Numbered from the stretch's first letter, positions 26,705-45,225 are shown. The stretch is 64,000 nucleotides of DNA from Chondrilla cf. caribensis (GCA_964020155.1 OZ026560.1:1-64000), one strand, 5' to 3'. Notes: a model not told the origin generated them from the letters alone. Numbers and translations are program-made.

Positions 26705-27459
26705 GTTTTTTTCTCTGAAAAAAAATAGCTCACTTCCTGGTGGTCAGTTGCATACTCTCTACAAAGAACCGTAGGGGGGAGCTTTGGGACTCGCGACTGA
26801 CCTCCCAGCTAGAATAGTGTCTTCTGCATTCGTGGAATGACGCAAGTACACAGTATCTGTGGAAAGTCCCTGTAAAACTCCACATATATAGGTGTCTTTG
26901 ACCCTGAGTGGGTGACTTTTTTATTAATTACAAATCCGACAATTACTCCATTTCATTAATTTTAATGTGATCATTATAATACAGTATTTTGATACTTGAA
27001 CAAATTATGGACAACATAAGGTTGGAAAGAGTGAAAGCTATTGCTACACCCACGTACTACCATTTTAACTAATATTTATTATGTAATTATGCGTTTATTT
27101 TAATTGTCAATATCTATCTATATCTATGGCCTAAATAAGTATACCCAACTTAACCTAAGTGACAGTCGATTAGAACAGAGGGAATGGGTATTTCCTGTGA
27201 ATGTGTAAAAGGGGTGGGTTCTGTATTGATGTAAGGCGTTAAAATCAAGATGCTGATTGTCCCACATGTAGTTGAATTTGACGTTTTACAAAGCCAAAAG
27301 GTTTCAAAATGAAAGTATGTCAGTCACCTTTATCAGTTTGGAACACTTATGTATGTTTGCAAGAATTTCAACTGTGGAATAATATGACTGAATCAACTTT
27401 TTGCATTATATTAATAAGTAGAATGGTAAATTCAAAAGTTCTCAATTCTTATCACTGTC

Positions 27460-27554
27460 AATGCAAACAACTGTGATATTTCTCTGGAAGTGTTTGGAGA
27501 AGACCTGCAGGAAGGCAAGAGCAGAGCATTCACATTTTACATACCAGCTACAGG
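27460..27554 (+). pseudogene. Exon-like fragment at right end of duplicated block
   Basis: An open stretch whose translation includes CDISLEVFGEDLQEGKS and ends in PATG before a GTATG donor-like sequence. The equivalent is at about 14527-14623 in copy 1. It looks like a captured exon, but neither an upstream acceptor nor a family is identified. Confidence 0.2.
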
Positions 27555-27686
27555 TATGCCCCTATTGACTCTCTCACCTCGGTTCTTCAATACTGTCCTA
27601 CTAAACAGTTTGGAGAAGTACCTCTGGAGAGATAAAAATATGTTCACAACAATGCGACTACTTCAGTGGACACTGCTGACCTGTCC

Positions 27687-27754
27687 GAAATTGTGTTGGT
27701 GAGTTTAGCATGGATGTGATTTTGGCATGGACACTGGGTAGCCCTGTGTGACCA
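27687..27754. repeat. Sat347 remnant at subtelomere edge
   Basis: Short Sat347 pieces (GAAATTGTGTTGGTGAG, then TTTGGCATGGACACTGGGTAG and GTGACCAG) are all that remains of the satellite at the inner edge of the repeat zone. Confidence 0.75.
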
Positions 27755-27766
27755 GGGTTAGGGTTA
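27755..27766. repeat. Two-unit telomere-like motif, inverted orientation
   Basis: GGGTTAGGGTTA sits at the exact boundary between repeat DNA and single-copy DNA. The telomere at base 1 reads CCCTAA on this strand, so this short motif points the other way. Two units could occur by chance, but the position is suggestive. Confidence 0.5.
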
Positions 27767-27984
27767 ATGAATGTGACGAGGACGACGAATGTGAAAGTAC
27801 CTGTGTATCAAAGAATTTGAAACTGTTCCACCCAGGTGGAAGGAAAGGAAAATTAAAGAAGGCATCTACAGCAGAAGACACAGGACCTACAACCTGAACT
27901 CAGGGTATCCACTGAGTCCAGTGTGGGACTCCCTTATTAGAGATATAAAGTGAACTTAATAGGCCTATCTATTGGCCACTTCTT

Positions 27985-28312
27985 GTGACCAATGGATTGG
28001 CTATTAGCTTTAGCCACAATATTATTATTTGGACTACTGCTGCCTTGTTTTGGCAGGAATGCTCCAAGGAGCTTATTGATAAACTTGAAAGAATCCAGAA
28101 CTACGGCATGAGGAGATATCATACTGGATCGGCCACCTTTGATTTCCACTGCTGTGGTCTAAGAACCTGTTTCTCAGACTAACACTGAGTACGAACGCAG
28201 AACATTCACTTTTGCTGGTTCAAAAGCTTGGACTGGACTTCCACTTGAAGTTAGAAGACCGAGAGGTCAGGCGTTCAAGTCAGCAGTAACTTCCATATTA
28301 TCAGTCACTTGA
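27985..28312 (+). pseudogene. 3' remnant of a non-LTR retrotransposon reverse transcriptase
   Basis: The first frame encodes ELIDKLERIQNYGMRRYHTG, the 'kLqriQNraaR' signature typical of the RT C-terminal region in Jockey/CR1/RTE-like elements. After a frameshift, a second frame ends in RRTFTFAGSKAWTGLPLEVR and FKSAVTS before a TGA at 28310-28312, the usual C-terminus of such proteins. No endonuclease or RT core motifs (YADD region) lie upstream, so this is a 5'-truncated, frameshifted relic. It is followed by a T-rich stretch at about 28320-28400. Confidence 0.6.
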
Positions 28313-28578
28313 TAGACATCTATTGGTGTTTGTTTATGTTTGTTTATTTTGTTTTGTTTTTTTGTTTGCTTTTTTCTGTCTTAATGTTTTGTTCTCTTAA
28401 TTTTTGTCTGTATTTGCAGGATTCTCCTTTATACCAGCCATAATATTGTGCTGTGAAGATCTCCTATTTAAATAACTTGAGCTTGGACTTGATCGCCGAT
28501 CTCGTAGGCACTTCAAACTGATTTCCAAGGATAAAATACGGAGATTTTATATTCCGTATATTTTACTGGTTATCTAAA

Positions 28579-31500
28579 ATGAAGAAGATGACTCTGTTTT
28601 ACTCTTGTTTCATTATTTATATATTTTCCGGCTGTTTGGCGACTTTGGACGAAGAAGGATCGTTGCATACAAATGTTTGGGTGATCGAGGTACCGTCTGG
28701 TGTGAAAGATGCCGAAGAAATTGCCATCAAACATAACTTCCTCTTTCGTGGCGAAGTAAGTACCGCGGCCTTCATTGTCCTGTTCAGGATAATAAGCTGA
28801 TCACTATCGCTAAAACCTGTTGTGTGTGTGTTTGTAATTTAGTTTTAGCCTACAGTTTAAGGATATGATTTCCTTGTTCAGGTCCATGGCTTTCCAGGAT
28901 ACTTCGAATTAGAACACCCGACATCTCCGAAGCGCTCGTCCGAACCTCATGGCGAAATTCACAGCAGACTCACTATTGAGCCCAAGGTGTGTCGTGTGAC
29001 ATTGCCGAAGCTGGTACACTAGATGTTATCTCGTGTTTTGTGTAGGTGTCCTACGTCGCTCAACAGGTGGCGAAGAGTAGGAGGAAGAGAGGATATGTTT
29101 ACTCTCCTCCCAGAGACCCCATGTACGCATCAGAATGGTTCCTTGTGAGTCGCACTTGTATGGGTTAGTATGTCTACTATTTCAATTTTATTGTACACAC
29201 AGCACAGTGGGTGGGGTCGTGAGTCTCACTTGTATGGGTTATTATGTCTATGTTTATTGTGCACACAGCACAATCGGGGTGGTGGTATCACCTATGAGGG
29301 GTTCGACCTCAATGTGGAGCCTGCCTGGAAGATGGGATTCACTGGAAAAGGTGTTGTAGTGACCATTCTGGATGATGGTGAGTGGCAGCAATGTTTTCAT
29401 TTGCAAGCTAGCATGGTAATGATAAAAACTAACCATTCTATTTTTTGGGGTATTTAGGCATTGAATGGGACCACGCTGACCTGAAGGACAACTACGTCAG
29501 TTTGCTGATATCATTCTTGATTGTACTGAGTGAATCACTACTGTGTTTCCTGTAGGACCCCAAAGCTAGTTATGATATCAATGGTAAAGACTCGAACCCA
29601 ATGCCTCGCTATGATTACTCTAATGAGAACAACCACGGGACCCGATGTGCTGGTGAAGTAGCTGCGGCTAAGAACGATATTTGCTCCACCGGGGTTGCTT
29701 ATGACACAAGTATAGGAGGTGGGCTGGAGATTGGTCATGTTACGTACATTGTGTTTAGCAAGTACTGTGGTTGTTGAATGTACTGTCCATTAGGTGTTCG
29801 TATGTTGGATGGGGCAGTTACAGATCTGGTTGAAGGTTCTTCACTTGGGTTTCGGCAGGACCACATTGATATTTACAGCAGTTCTTGGGGTCCAGATGAC
29901 GATGGGAGAACCATTGACGGTCCTGGACCACTGGCTCGGAAGGCTTTTCTACAAGGGATAATGACAGTAGGTTCTAAAGAAGCAGCATATTCCAAACATG
30001 GATGTGACTGATGTCTCTTCAAATAGGGTCGACGTGGGAAGGGTACAATATTTGTGTGGGCTTCTGGTAATGGAGGGACTTCCCATGATAGTTGCAGTTG
30101 CGATGGTTATGTCATATCGCCATACACAATTGCTATTGGATCAGCTGCTGAAGACGGGAGCAAGCCTTGGTATGTGGAAGAATGCCCGGCTCAGCTTGCA
30201 GTCACGCCAAGCAGTGGAAGCTACAAGCACAGGAAAATCGTGAGTCAAAGGAACTGGGCTCTCTAGTGCTCTCTGTAGCCAATGTCTGTATTATTACTTT
30301 CTAGATAACAACCGATCTTCGTCACAAGTGTACCAATAGTCACACAGGTACCAGTGCAGCCGCTCCGTTGGCTGCTGGTGTGATTGCTCTAGGACTACAG
30401 GCAAAGTAAGGCTCTCTGTAAATGTGTGGCTTGTGTGTGTACGTATGTGTGTGGCTTGCGTGTGTACGTATGTGTGTGGCTTGTGTGTGTACGTGTGTGG
30501 CTTGTGTGTGTACGTGTGTGGGTTAATTTGCTGTTACTTCTGCCAGTCCTGAACTGACCTGGAGAGATGTCCAACACATCATCGTGCTTACCTCCAAGAA
30601 GGTACACTTGAGTGCTAGTTGGCAGACCAATGGAGCCGGCCTAGATTATAGCCATCAATTTGGGTTTGGCATGATGGATGCCAGTGCCATCGTCAACAGA
30701 GCCATCAACTGGGTGCCAGTGCCCGAGAGGATCAACTGTTCAGTTCACCCGATGTAAGCCTGCATTATATTGTGTACTTGTGATGTAGAGCAACAGTGCA
30801 TCAGGTGTGAATGTAGGATTTAGGTTCACATAATTGAGAACTACTAATTATCAGTCTAAGCTCAAAATCATCACTCTAACTGCATATATTACTGTAGGGT
30901 ACTCAAATCTAGTGGAACGATTCAGCTAAATGTGGAGAAAACCTGCAGAGTCACTTATGTGGAGCATGTAGTGGTTAACATGTCCATTACTGTAAAGGGG
31001 AGTCGTGGAAATGTACAAATTAGCTTGACTTCACCACACGGCACTAGATCTGTGTTGCTGCCAAGGAGAAACCGTGATAATAAGAATAAGGACATCGTAC
31101 ACTGGCCGTTTATGACAGTGGCATCCTGGGGGGAGGATCCCAAGGGGGTGTGGTCCTTGAAGGCTACTGCTGACGGTGGTGTGAGTATTGATGTAACCTT
31201 TGTTGAGTTAACTGTGTTTGGGACGGAGGGAACTCCAGCCGCCGTGCAGCGTACCAGCCGACAGTGCCATGAAAGGTGCAAGGACCACTGCGCAGGTCCT
31301 GGTCCAGCCGCTTGTGACAACTGTGCCAAATACAGAATATTTCAGAATAGGGAGTGTGTTGACACCTGTCCTTCAGCTACCTTTGAGTCTGTCTCGGTGT
31401 GCTGGCCTTGTAGTGAAGGCTGTTCTTCCTGTAACAATATCAAGTGTACCACATGCTTTGAAGGGCTCACACTGCAGAGTAATGGCACATGCACATGTCA

Positions 31501-32104
31501 CCAGCAGGAGTACAAGATGGTGGAGGACCATAAAGTCACATGTGTGCCATGTGACACAACGTGTCTCACTTGTCATGGTCCCGGACCGGCTAACTGCTCA
31601 ACGTGTGTACCATCTCTATCCTTAGTCAATGGTTCGTGTCTCAATACAGAACTAACAACATCCAGTTCTTTTAATCTACTTTCTCATCCAATTGCTTCCA
31701 GTCTGTCCTCTGATTCAGCTCTTTCTAGTATTTTACTTTTCAGCACCAATCCGTCTCCTTCCAGTGTTCCAATATCTTCTTCTCCTTCAAAGAACACAGC
31801 TGATGCTGATATATCATTAAGCATTAGTAGAGACAGCACATTGAAGAGTGTGTACACTTCTGAAATGCCACATGAAGGCATCTCTACAGAATCAGACCAG
31901 CCAGTAGAAAAGTCTGCGGAAGAGAATTCTTTCACTATTGGAGTAGTAGTCGTTTTGGTGTGTTGTTTCATTATTGGAATCACTGTTGTCATGGTGATTG
32001 CCATCATTTTCAAGGTTGGGGCAACAAAGTACAAAAGGTACAAGCCAATCAAAGAGGATAAGGCCTACTGGGACTCGGATGAAGAGCTGGTGTATGAACA
32101 ATAA
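28579..32104 (+). CDS. FURIN-like: Furin-like proprotein convertase
   Basis: A Golgi/endosomal subtilisin-type protease that cleaves precursors after basic residues. Eleven exons join in frame: 28579-28755, 28882-28986, 29046-29144, 29269-29377, 29458-29495, 29556-29718, 29794-29966, 30027-30239, 30305-30405, 30547-30753 and 30898-32104, giving 863 residues. In order these encode a signal peptide (about 1-21), a prodomain ending at RRKR (residue 109) for autocleavage, the S8 catalytic domain, a P-domain, a Cys-rich furin repeat region, a transmembrane helix, and a tail. The catalytic residues are Asp about 162 (ILDDG), His203 (NNHGTRCAG), Asn303 (WASGNGG) and Ser376 ([10 protein letters not shown]). 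The tail has a YKPI sorting-type motif and an acidic DSDEEL cluster, as in furin. It is the first intact gene inward from the telomere, with only degenerate repeats upstream. Confidence 0.95.
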
Positions 32105-32303
32105 CAACATTGTGATTGATATTAAGTTACAGAAGTATTTGTTTGCATGAAAAATTTATGATTTATTTTGTTGACAATACGTGTACTCGGTAAGACCATT
32201 CCGTTTTCGTTTGAAGGTAACCGTTCGCGATACAGTTCACAAGGGAAGCCATTTTGGATGACATCACCAGAAAATTAAAGCACTTATAGGGATCGCAGGA
32301 GAT

Positions 32304-33603
<1,300 letters not shown>

Positions 33604-33713
33604 CAGCTCTTACTGCTTATGCTCTTACTGCTTTAATGTGTTATGTATAAATTAGACTTTATAGCAGACACTGTATCTAGCTATTACACACGGTTAGCAT
33701 ACATTGATAGTGT

Positions 33714-35322
33714 TCATTCATCAATATCCAGTTCCTCGCTCTGCTCTGGTTGATAGGAACTATGTAGACTTTCAATATTTTGCTGAATGTCAGATAATTC
33801 ATCCTTTGTTAAGGCAAATGTATGCATTTTGGATATTTCCAAAGACTTTAGCGAGTCAAGTAAAGTTCTTATAAGTATGTGGATATCTTGATTTGAGGAC
33901 ACACATGTTGCTATAGGAACAAATCCCCTGAAAGGAGAGAATATAAACGCATGTTCGGTTACCATTGAAACAGAAATACATCGTTTTGGTTAGTCTAACC
34001 TTTCCATTGTGAGGTTATGACTTGTGCAATGTTGTGAGAATATTTGTGGGAAAGGGTCTTGTAATAGAATCGGTTCTTCAAGAAGTTTAATATGTGTTTT
34101 TGTGCGAGTTCGAGTAGCAGCAAAATGGTTGACCAGTACATCACTTGCAGAGCAATTGGGTTTGAAAGGGCTGCAAAGAAAAGTGTAGTTTCTCATTTGA
34201 TGATTGTCTGAGGTGACTGGAATTGTGGGTATGAAACCACACTAATTAGGGTATCAGGTTAACTAAAATTAATACTTGATTGCATGAAATATAATTATTT
34301 ACTTACTCTATAGTGTAATCATGGGGTATTCCCCTAAAAACACAGATTTGATCCCAAACTTCTGATTGGCCGAAATATGGAGACAGAGGAAGACAAGATG
34401 TTGGGTAGTATCGTTGGAGACTCTGGGAAAGGGAGGATCCTCTCGGAAGTGGGAGGGGGAGGGAACAGGTTATGCTTGCCATCTGCAGTTGGAGTAAACC
34501 TAAACTGACAACAGTTGAGTGCAAGGATCGGATAAGAGACAATATACCTTTCTTCCGCAATGTGATAAACCAGTAATTAAGTCTTGCATAACATAACACT
34601 TCTCATAACCAGCTGTGAGTGTATCAATAGCAGTGGACAATATTGCCCCAGTATGATAGGGTAAAGTAGGCTATGGGAATGAACAAATTGAGCCAATGAA
34701 CAACACACACACATAAAACTAGCAGACGACAAGCACACAAACATACATACACACAGAGGGGAGACCACACCTCATGTGTGAGATAATTTGATTGCACATG
34801 TTTCGCAGGTGATGGCCACAGCTCCTGGGAGGTGCTCATCGGCAGGAACAATCCACAATTCGTTATGATTTGATTGATTGCCAGACAACTGTTTAGCACA
34901 GCTGTAGGTGGAGCCTATGAAATTACTTGAGGGATAAATGAACAAGACATAACAAGAACCAGGCATTATTCCGACCATGTCTGGTCCAAGGGATGGGGGG
35001 TAACAGCCACAGACCAGGAGTTTACCAGCTCCGTATTCATCAGATAATGTCTCCAACACGGAGGACACTACTCCACCAAACCCATTGTGTATGTCTGTGA
35101 GCACTTGAAATCCCTACATGGGGTAACCATGAGTTACGCCAGAAGGATTATGGTATACTCTTCATCTTACATACTTGTAAATGATCACATTCCTCAACAA
35201 AATAGTGTATTCGATCTTCGAAATTCTCAAGAAATGATTCATCTTTCATCACATTAACACCAGCTTGATGACACTGGAAAGAACTGAGTTACAAAACACA
35301 CACTCAGTCACACACACACACA

Positions 35323-35384
<62 letters not shown>

Positions 35385-35802
35385 TGTAAAATTGCACTGT
35401 TTACTTTTTAGTTGCACCTCCAGTAATAGGAAGAAGAGACTGGTATGGTAGAGGTTGTATCAGAAGATCAGACCACCTCGTATTGGCTTCCTCAGTGGCA
35501 TCCACATATCCATCTTGAAGTATTTTGTCACATTTTCCACTCCACAGTAGAGGAATGGAATCATCTCTCGTGACTAGAGGTCTGTCTCCATGAAAGCCCT
35601 CCTTCAGATCAACAGCAATGAGTCTTGGGGCCTCCGAGTGGGCTTCTTTCCTCAAACCGGCACTTTCTCGAAACATGCTGGAACACCTCGGCTCGAATTT
35701 CACTTTCTTTGGATCTCTGCTCCTGGAAGTAGTCTGTAGGTTCCACCAATGTGCCCCGACAGTATTGGAGTAATTTCCAAATTGCAATGTAACAACAGCC
35801 AT
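33714..35802 (-). CDS. MSTO1: Misato homologue (tubulin-like, mitochondrial distribution/morphology)
   Basis: Misato/DML1 proteins are tubulin-fold proteins needed for mitochondrial distribution and morphology. The ATG at 35802 begins MAVVTLQFGNYSNTVGAHWW, matching the family N-terminus. Next come RLIAVDLKEGFHG and RWSDLLIQPLPYQSL, then an exon at about 35275-35166 with EDRIHYFVEECDHLQ. The exon at 35113 to about 34771 follows with GFQVLTDIHNGFGGV and LSDEYGAGKLLVCG, the misato tubulin-like core. Later exons, to the stop at 33714, give RGIPHDY-type and GFVPIATCVSSNQDIH segments and an acidic C-terminus. Internal exon edges after 34771 are approximate. The start codon is only 54 bp from the divergent SNX27 start. 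Confidence 0.88.
35303..35382. repeat. CA microsatellite in MSTO1 intron 1
   Basis: A nearly pure (CA)n tract of about 75 bp lies in the intron between the first and second MSTO1 exons. Confidence 0.95.
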
Positions 35803-35856
35803 TTTGTCAAATCTATCGGGGAATCCCCTATAGTGATGTAAACTTGCATCATTAAA
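35803..35856. promoter_or_regulatory. Compact bidirectional promoter MSTO1/SNX27
   Basis: Only 54 bp separate the two divergent start codons, so both 5' leaders and the promoter must overlap here or extend into the opposite gene. No TATA box is evident in the gap. Confidence 0.55.
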
Positions 35857-38193
35857 ATGTCGACAAAGGAGGAGGAGAATGAAGTTGGCGACCACAGCGG
35901 GTCTGAAATCGACGATATACACGTCCCTAGAGAAGTTGTACTCACAAGAAGTTCGAAGGGATTTGGTTTTAATATCCGAGGGCAAGTTTCTGAGGGAGGA
36001 AAGCTACGTCCAATCGGGGGCGAACTCTATGCCCCTCTCCAATACATCAGTGCCGTGGTGCAAGGCGGGCCGGCGGCCGATGCCAACATTAAGGCGGGCG
36101 ACAGGCTGGTTGAAGTTAATGGCATCTCAGTTGAAGGATCGGAGCACCAAAGAGTGGTAGACCTCATCAAGAGCAGCGGAAACACTGTTCGATTGACAGT
36201 TTTGTCGGTGACAGCAGAAGAAGCTAGTAAACTGGAGCAAGATTCCACCGCGGTAGTCCAGGACGCCATGGAAACTAAGAGCGTTCCGATTCAAATTCCA
36301 ACATTCGAAAAACAAATTGGACAAGATGGAAAAGAGTTTGTGGTATGTTTGCCTGTACTCTTGAAGCCGTCTCCATTGTTACATTGTTATCTGAGTTGAC
36401 TGCTGGTGGAGTCTTAATGGCACCATTTCTGTTTGTCGCAAGGTCTACAACATCGCCGTGTGCAACAATCAGGTCTGTTCGCGAAGGTTCAGGGAGTTCT
36501 TCGCTCTGGATGGGAATGTGAGGTTGCATGTGACATTGTTGTTGGATATGTAGTAGAAACATGATTTTTTCTTTAGCTAAAGAGGCAATTTGTAGATTTT
36601 GCTTTTCCACCGATCCCCGGCCGTTGGCCCTTTAAACTGTCTGACGTTGCTCTTGATGGCCGTAGAAGAAAGCTTCAAGAATATTTGGAAAAAGGTTCTC
36701 TCTTTCAATGATGGCTATTTGTTGATGATGAATGTTGTTGTCTTCTGGGTCATGTTTACTGTTGACAAACTATGTTCAAATAATATTATAGTTTGTTCGG
36801 TTCGAGTCGTGTATGAGAGTGAGTTAATGCAAGATTTCTTGAATATCAGAGACCGGAAAAAGGCTCTCTTGGTATGTATTTCTCATATCTTGATTGAGTA
36901 TGTTGTGTGCATAACCATGTCAGTTGGTTTTGTAGCCGCCACCTCCAGTTAGTGGTGCATCGCGTTCAAGCCCTTTTGAGATGCCAATTTACCTTCCAGA
37001 TGGATCAACGGAGAATGTGTGTTTACAGGTCCATTCGAGAGCTTCAGAGATCTACAAGGTTCTTTGTGCCAAGTTAGGCCTCAATCAGGAGAGCATGGAC
37101 CACTTCTCTCTATACTTCAAGGAAGACAACTTCTGTGAGACCTCCCATCACTCTGATAGTACCGACTTTAACTTCAGTTTTTATTATTGTAGACTGTAAA
37201 ATGGCTGCAAATGAGTTCCCATCAAAAGTTACAGAAGAATCGGGCAAAAAACTGTACTTGAGAAAATGGATCTTTTCTCCCATTATGGTTAGTTCAATGT
37301 CTTTTTGATATTGTTTGGCTATCATGTGATTGTCATGTGACTAATATATTGCAGGAAAAGGAATTGTTTGCTGACCCTAAAGCACTAAACTTGTTATTTC
37401 ATCAAGCCATCAACGACATTGATGAGAACATCCTCTCAGTTCCAGAGGAGTTTGGGGAGAAGTTTGAATCCGTCAAGGATAAACCCCAGAAGGTGTGTTG
37501 AATTTTAATAATGTATGATCAATTTTACTCTTAGATGTTTTCTTCAGCTTTTAAAAGGTTTAGCAAAGCTGGAGAGCTACAACACAGTGTCCTTTCCCCA
37601 CTGTCCATGCGATGCTAGGAAGAATGGTCACATTATCGTCTCAATGAACATGGCTGGTGTCACCATTCAAGCCTGTAGTGACAAGGGAGTGCCAGAGGTA
37701 CCACCTTGTGTTTGTGTGGTGTGATGATTTAGAGACACGCCCCCAGACACACACCCTAGAATACTCATCTCATTTTTTAGGACCAGACACAAACTTTTTC
37801 ATGGGAAAAGATAAGTTCTACTGATGGGGATGACGAGGGGGAGGTGTTCATGCTACAGTACCAGAGAGAAGGGAAATCACCCAAATGGATCAAAGTGTAT
37901 TCGCATTATGTGAGCTTACCATAATCCCCCATATCTGGGATCTTGACATCCGTCATCACTCACATCCATCATCACATCACTCACGGCCCTCTCATTTGCA
38001 TCACTCACACCCATCATCACATCACCCATCATCACATCGCTCACACCCATCATCGCATCACTCACATCCATCATCACATCACTCACGGCCATCTCATTCA
38101 CATCCATCATCCTGTCTCACTCATTTCTTTATCAATCTACAGTATCAGTATATGGCTGAATGTGCTGATTTGATTAAGAAGCAGTCGACATGA
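35857..38193 (+). CDS. SNX27: Sorting nexin 27 (PDZ-PX-FERM endosomal recycling adaptor)
   Basis: SNX27 links PDZ-ligand cargo to retromer for endosome-to-plasma-membrane recycling. Exon 1 (35857-36342) encodes an N-terminal PDZ domain with a GFGF carboxylate loop, [20 protein letters not shown] and [15 protein letters not shown], close to SNX27. The PX domain follows: [20 protein letters not shown], then [19 protein letters not shown] and LQEYLEK. The FERM-like part comes next: [55 protein letters not shown] and WIKVYSHY. The last exon ends [11 protein letters not shown] at 38193. The order and domain set are specific to SNX27 within sorting nexins. Later exon edges were set by splice consensus. 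Confidence 0.92.
37945..38112. repeat. Intronic minisatellite in SNX27 last intron
   Basis: Short units based on CATCACTCACATCCATCATC repeat through the intron before the last exon. They produce His/Ser-rich spurious frames. Confidence 0.85.
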
Positions 38194-38306
38194 ACAAAGG
38201 ATTTTTGAGTACAGATACTTTTTTAGTTTTAAGATTACCAAACCTTGTACACAGTCGTTGATGTAAGGAGTAATAACATTAAACGGTCGAGTATCACGTG
38301 ATCAAG

Positions 38307-44436
<6,130 letters not shown>

Positions 44437-44469
44437 GTGAATATTGCTGTGACGTCATTAAATTATAAA

Positions 44470-45225
44470 ATGGCTGTGTGTGCTGGATCGCTTTCAGAAA
44501 AAGAATTTAAAGAATTTGCAGAAATCTTTAGTGTAAATCAGAAAAAATTAGGAAATAACTGGGAGATAAAGATCTGTAATTTAAAGAATAACATTAGTGA
44601 CATGTACGTTGTTTCCAGAAAGGTTCTCATTGTCTCGAACGGATCCTCGACTGCCGAAAGAATTAATACAGCCGTGGGGCCAACCGAACGGAATGAGTAT
44701 TGTAACGTGACGATGGAAGGAAACCTCGTGGATTTTGAGGATCCAGCGACGTTGCAAGACAAATTTCCCACTAACACCATCTCTTATGTTTACCATATTG
44801 TGTACAGCCACACCTACCAGGTACCTGTGCTGTATTTCTCCTGTTGTCACAGCAACGGTCAGCTTTTGTCGATCGATGAGGTGTGGTCCCTTATCCCAGA
44901 AGTGCATCAGCAGCGATCCTCCCACAACAGTTGGTCCTTGATAACCCAGGGTGACCACCCAATACTGGGTCAGCCATTCTTCTATGTGCACCCTTGTCAC
45001 ACATCTGATGTGATGCGGTGCGTGTGGAGTAAAGGGAATCAAGTCGACTATTTAACATCCTGGCTGAGTATGTTTGGACCTTTAGTGGGTGTGGATCTTC
45101 CTCTCCCTTTAGTGGGTGTGGATCTTCCCCTCCCTTTAGTGGGTGTGGATCTTCCCCTCCCTTTAGTGGGTGTGGATCTTCCCCTCCCTTTATCCACTTC
45201 GGACAATTCTGACAACACGAATTGA
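44470..45225 (+). CDS. ATG10: ATG10-like E2 conjugating enzyme (autophagy)
   Basis: ATG10 is the E2-like enzyme that transfers ATG12 to ATG5 in autophagosome formation. The gene is one exon of 251 residues. Family features are VPVLYFSC, LLSIDEVWSLIP, SWSLITQGDHPILGQPFFYV, HPC with the predicted catalytic Cys176, and NQVDYLTSWLSMFGPLVGVDLPLP, which matches the conserved ATG10 C-terminus. That last segment has been tandemly multiplied in frame (four LVGVDLPLP units). ATG at 44470 is chosen because upstream in-frame codons contain no ATG after the SLC12A stop, which lies only 33 bp away. Lack of introns beside intron-rich neighbours could mean an old retrocopy or intron loss. Confidence 0.9.
   Translation: MAVCAGSLSEKEFKEFAEIFSVNQKKLGNNWEIKICNLKNNISDMYVVSRKVLIVSNGSSTAERINTAVGPTERNEYCNVTMEGNLVDFEDPATLQDKFPTNTISYVYHIVYSHTYQVPVLYFSCCHSNGQLLSIDEVWSLIPEVHQQRSSHNSWSLITQGDHPILGQPFFYVHPCHTSDVMRCVWSKGNQVDYLTSWLSMFGPLVGVDLPLPLVGVDLPLPLVGVDLPLPLVGVDLPLPLSTSDNSDNTN
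45082..45192 (+). repeat. 27-bp coding minisatellite in ATG10
   Basis: Four copies of a 27-bp unit (TTTAGTGGGTGTGGATCTTC plus seven pyrimidines) encode LVGVDLPLP repeats without breaking the frame. The unit holds the GTGGGTGTGG core common to intronic repeats in this window. Confidence 0.95.

Larger units (their letters stand above)
25525..27686 (+). repeat. 2.16-kb duplicated block, copy 2
   Basis: Direct copy of 12590-14753. This copy keeps one gene-like fragment open that is frameshifted in copy 1. It has its own small indels (for example GATCATGAACAC reduced to GAACAC near 26030). The right end at about 27686 joins a Sat347 fragment that starts at a different point of the monomer than in copy 1. 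Confidence 0.93.
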
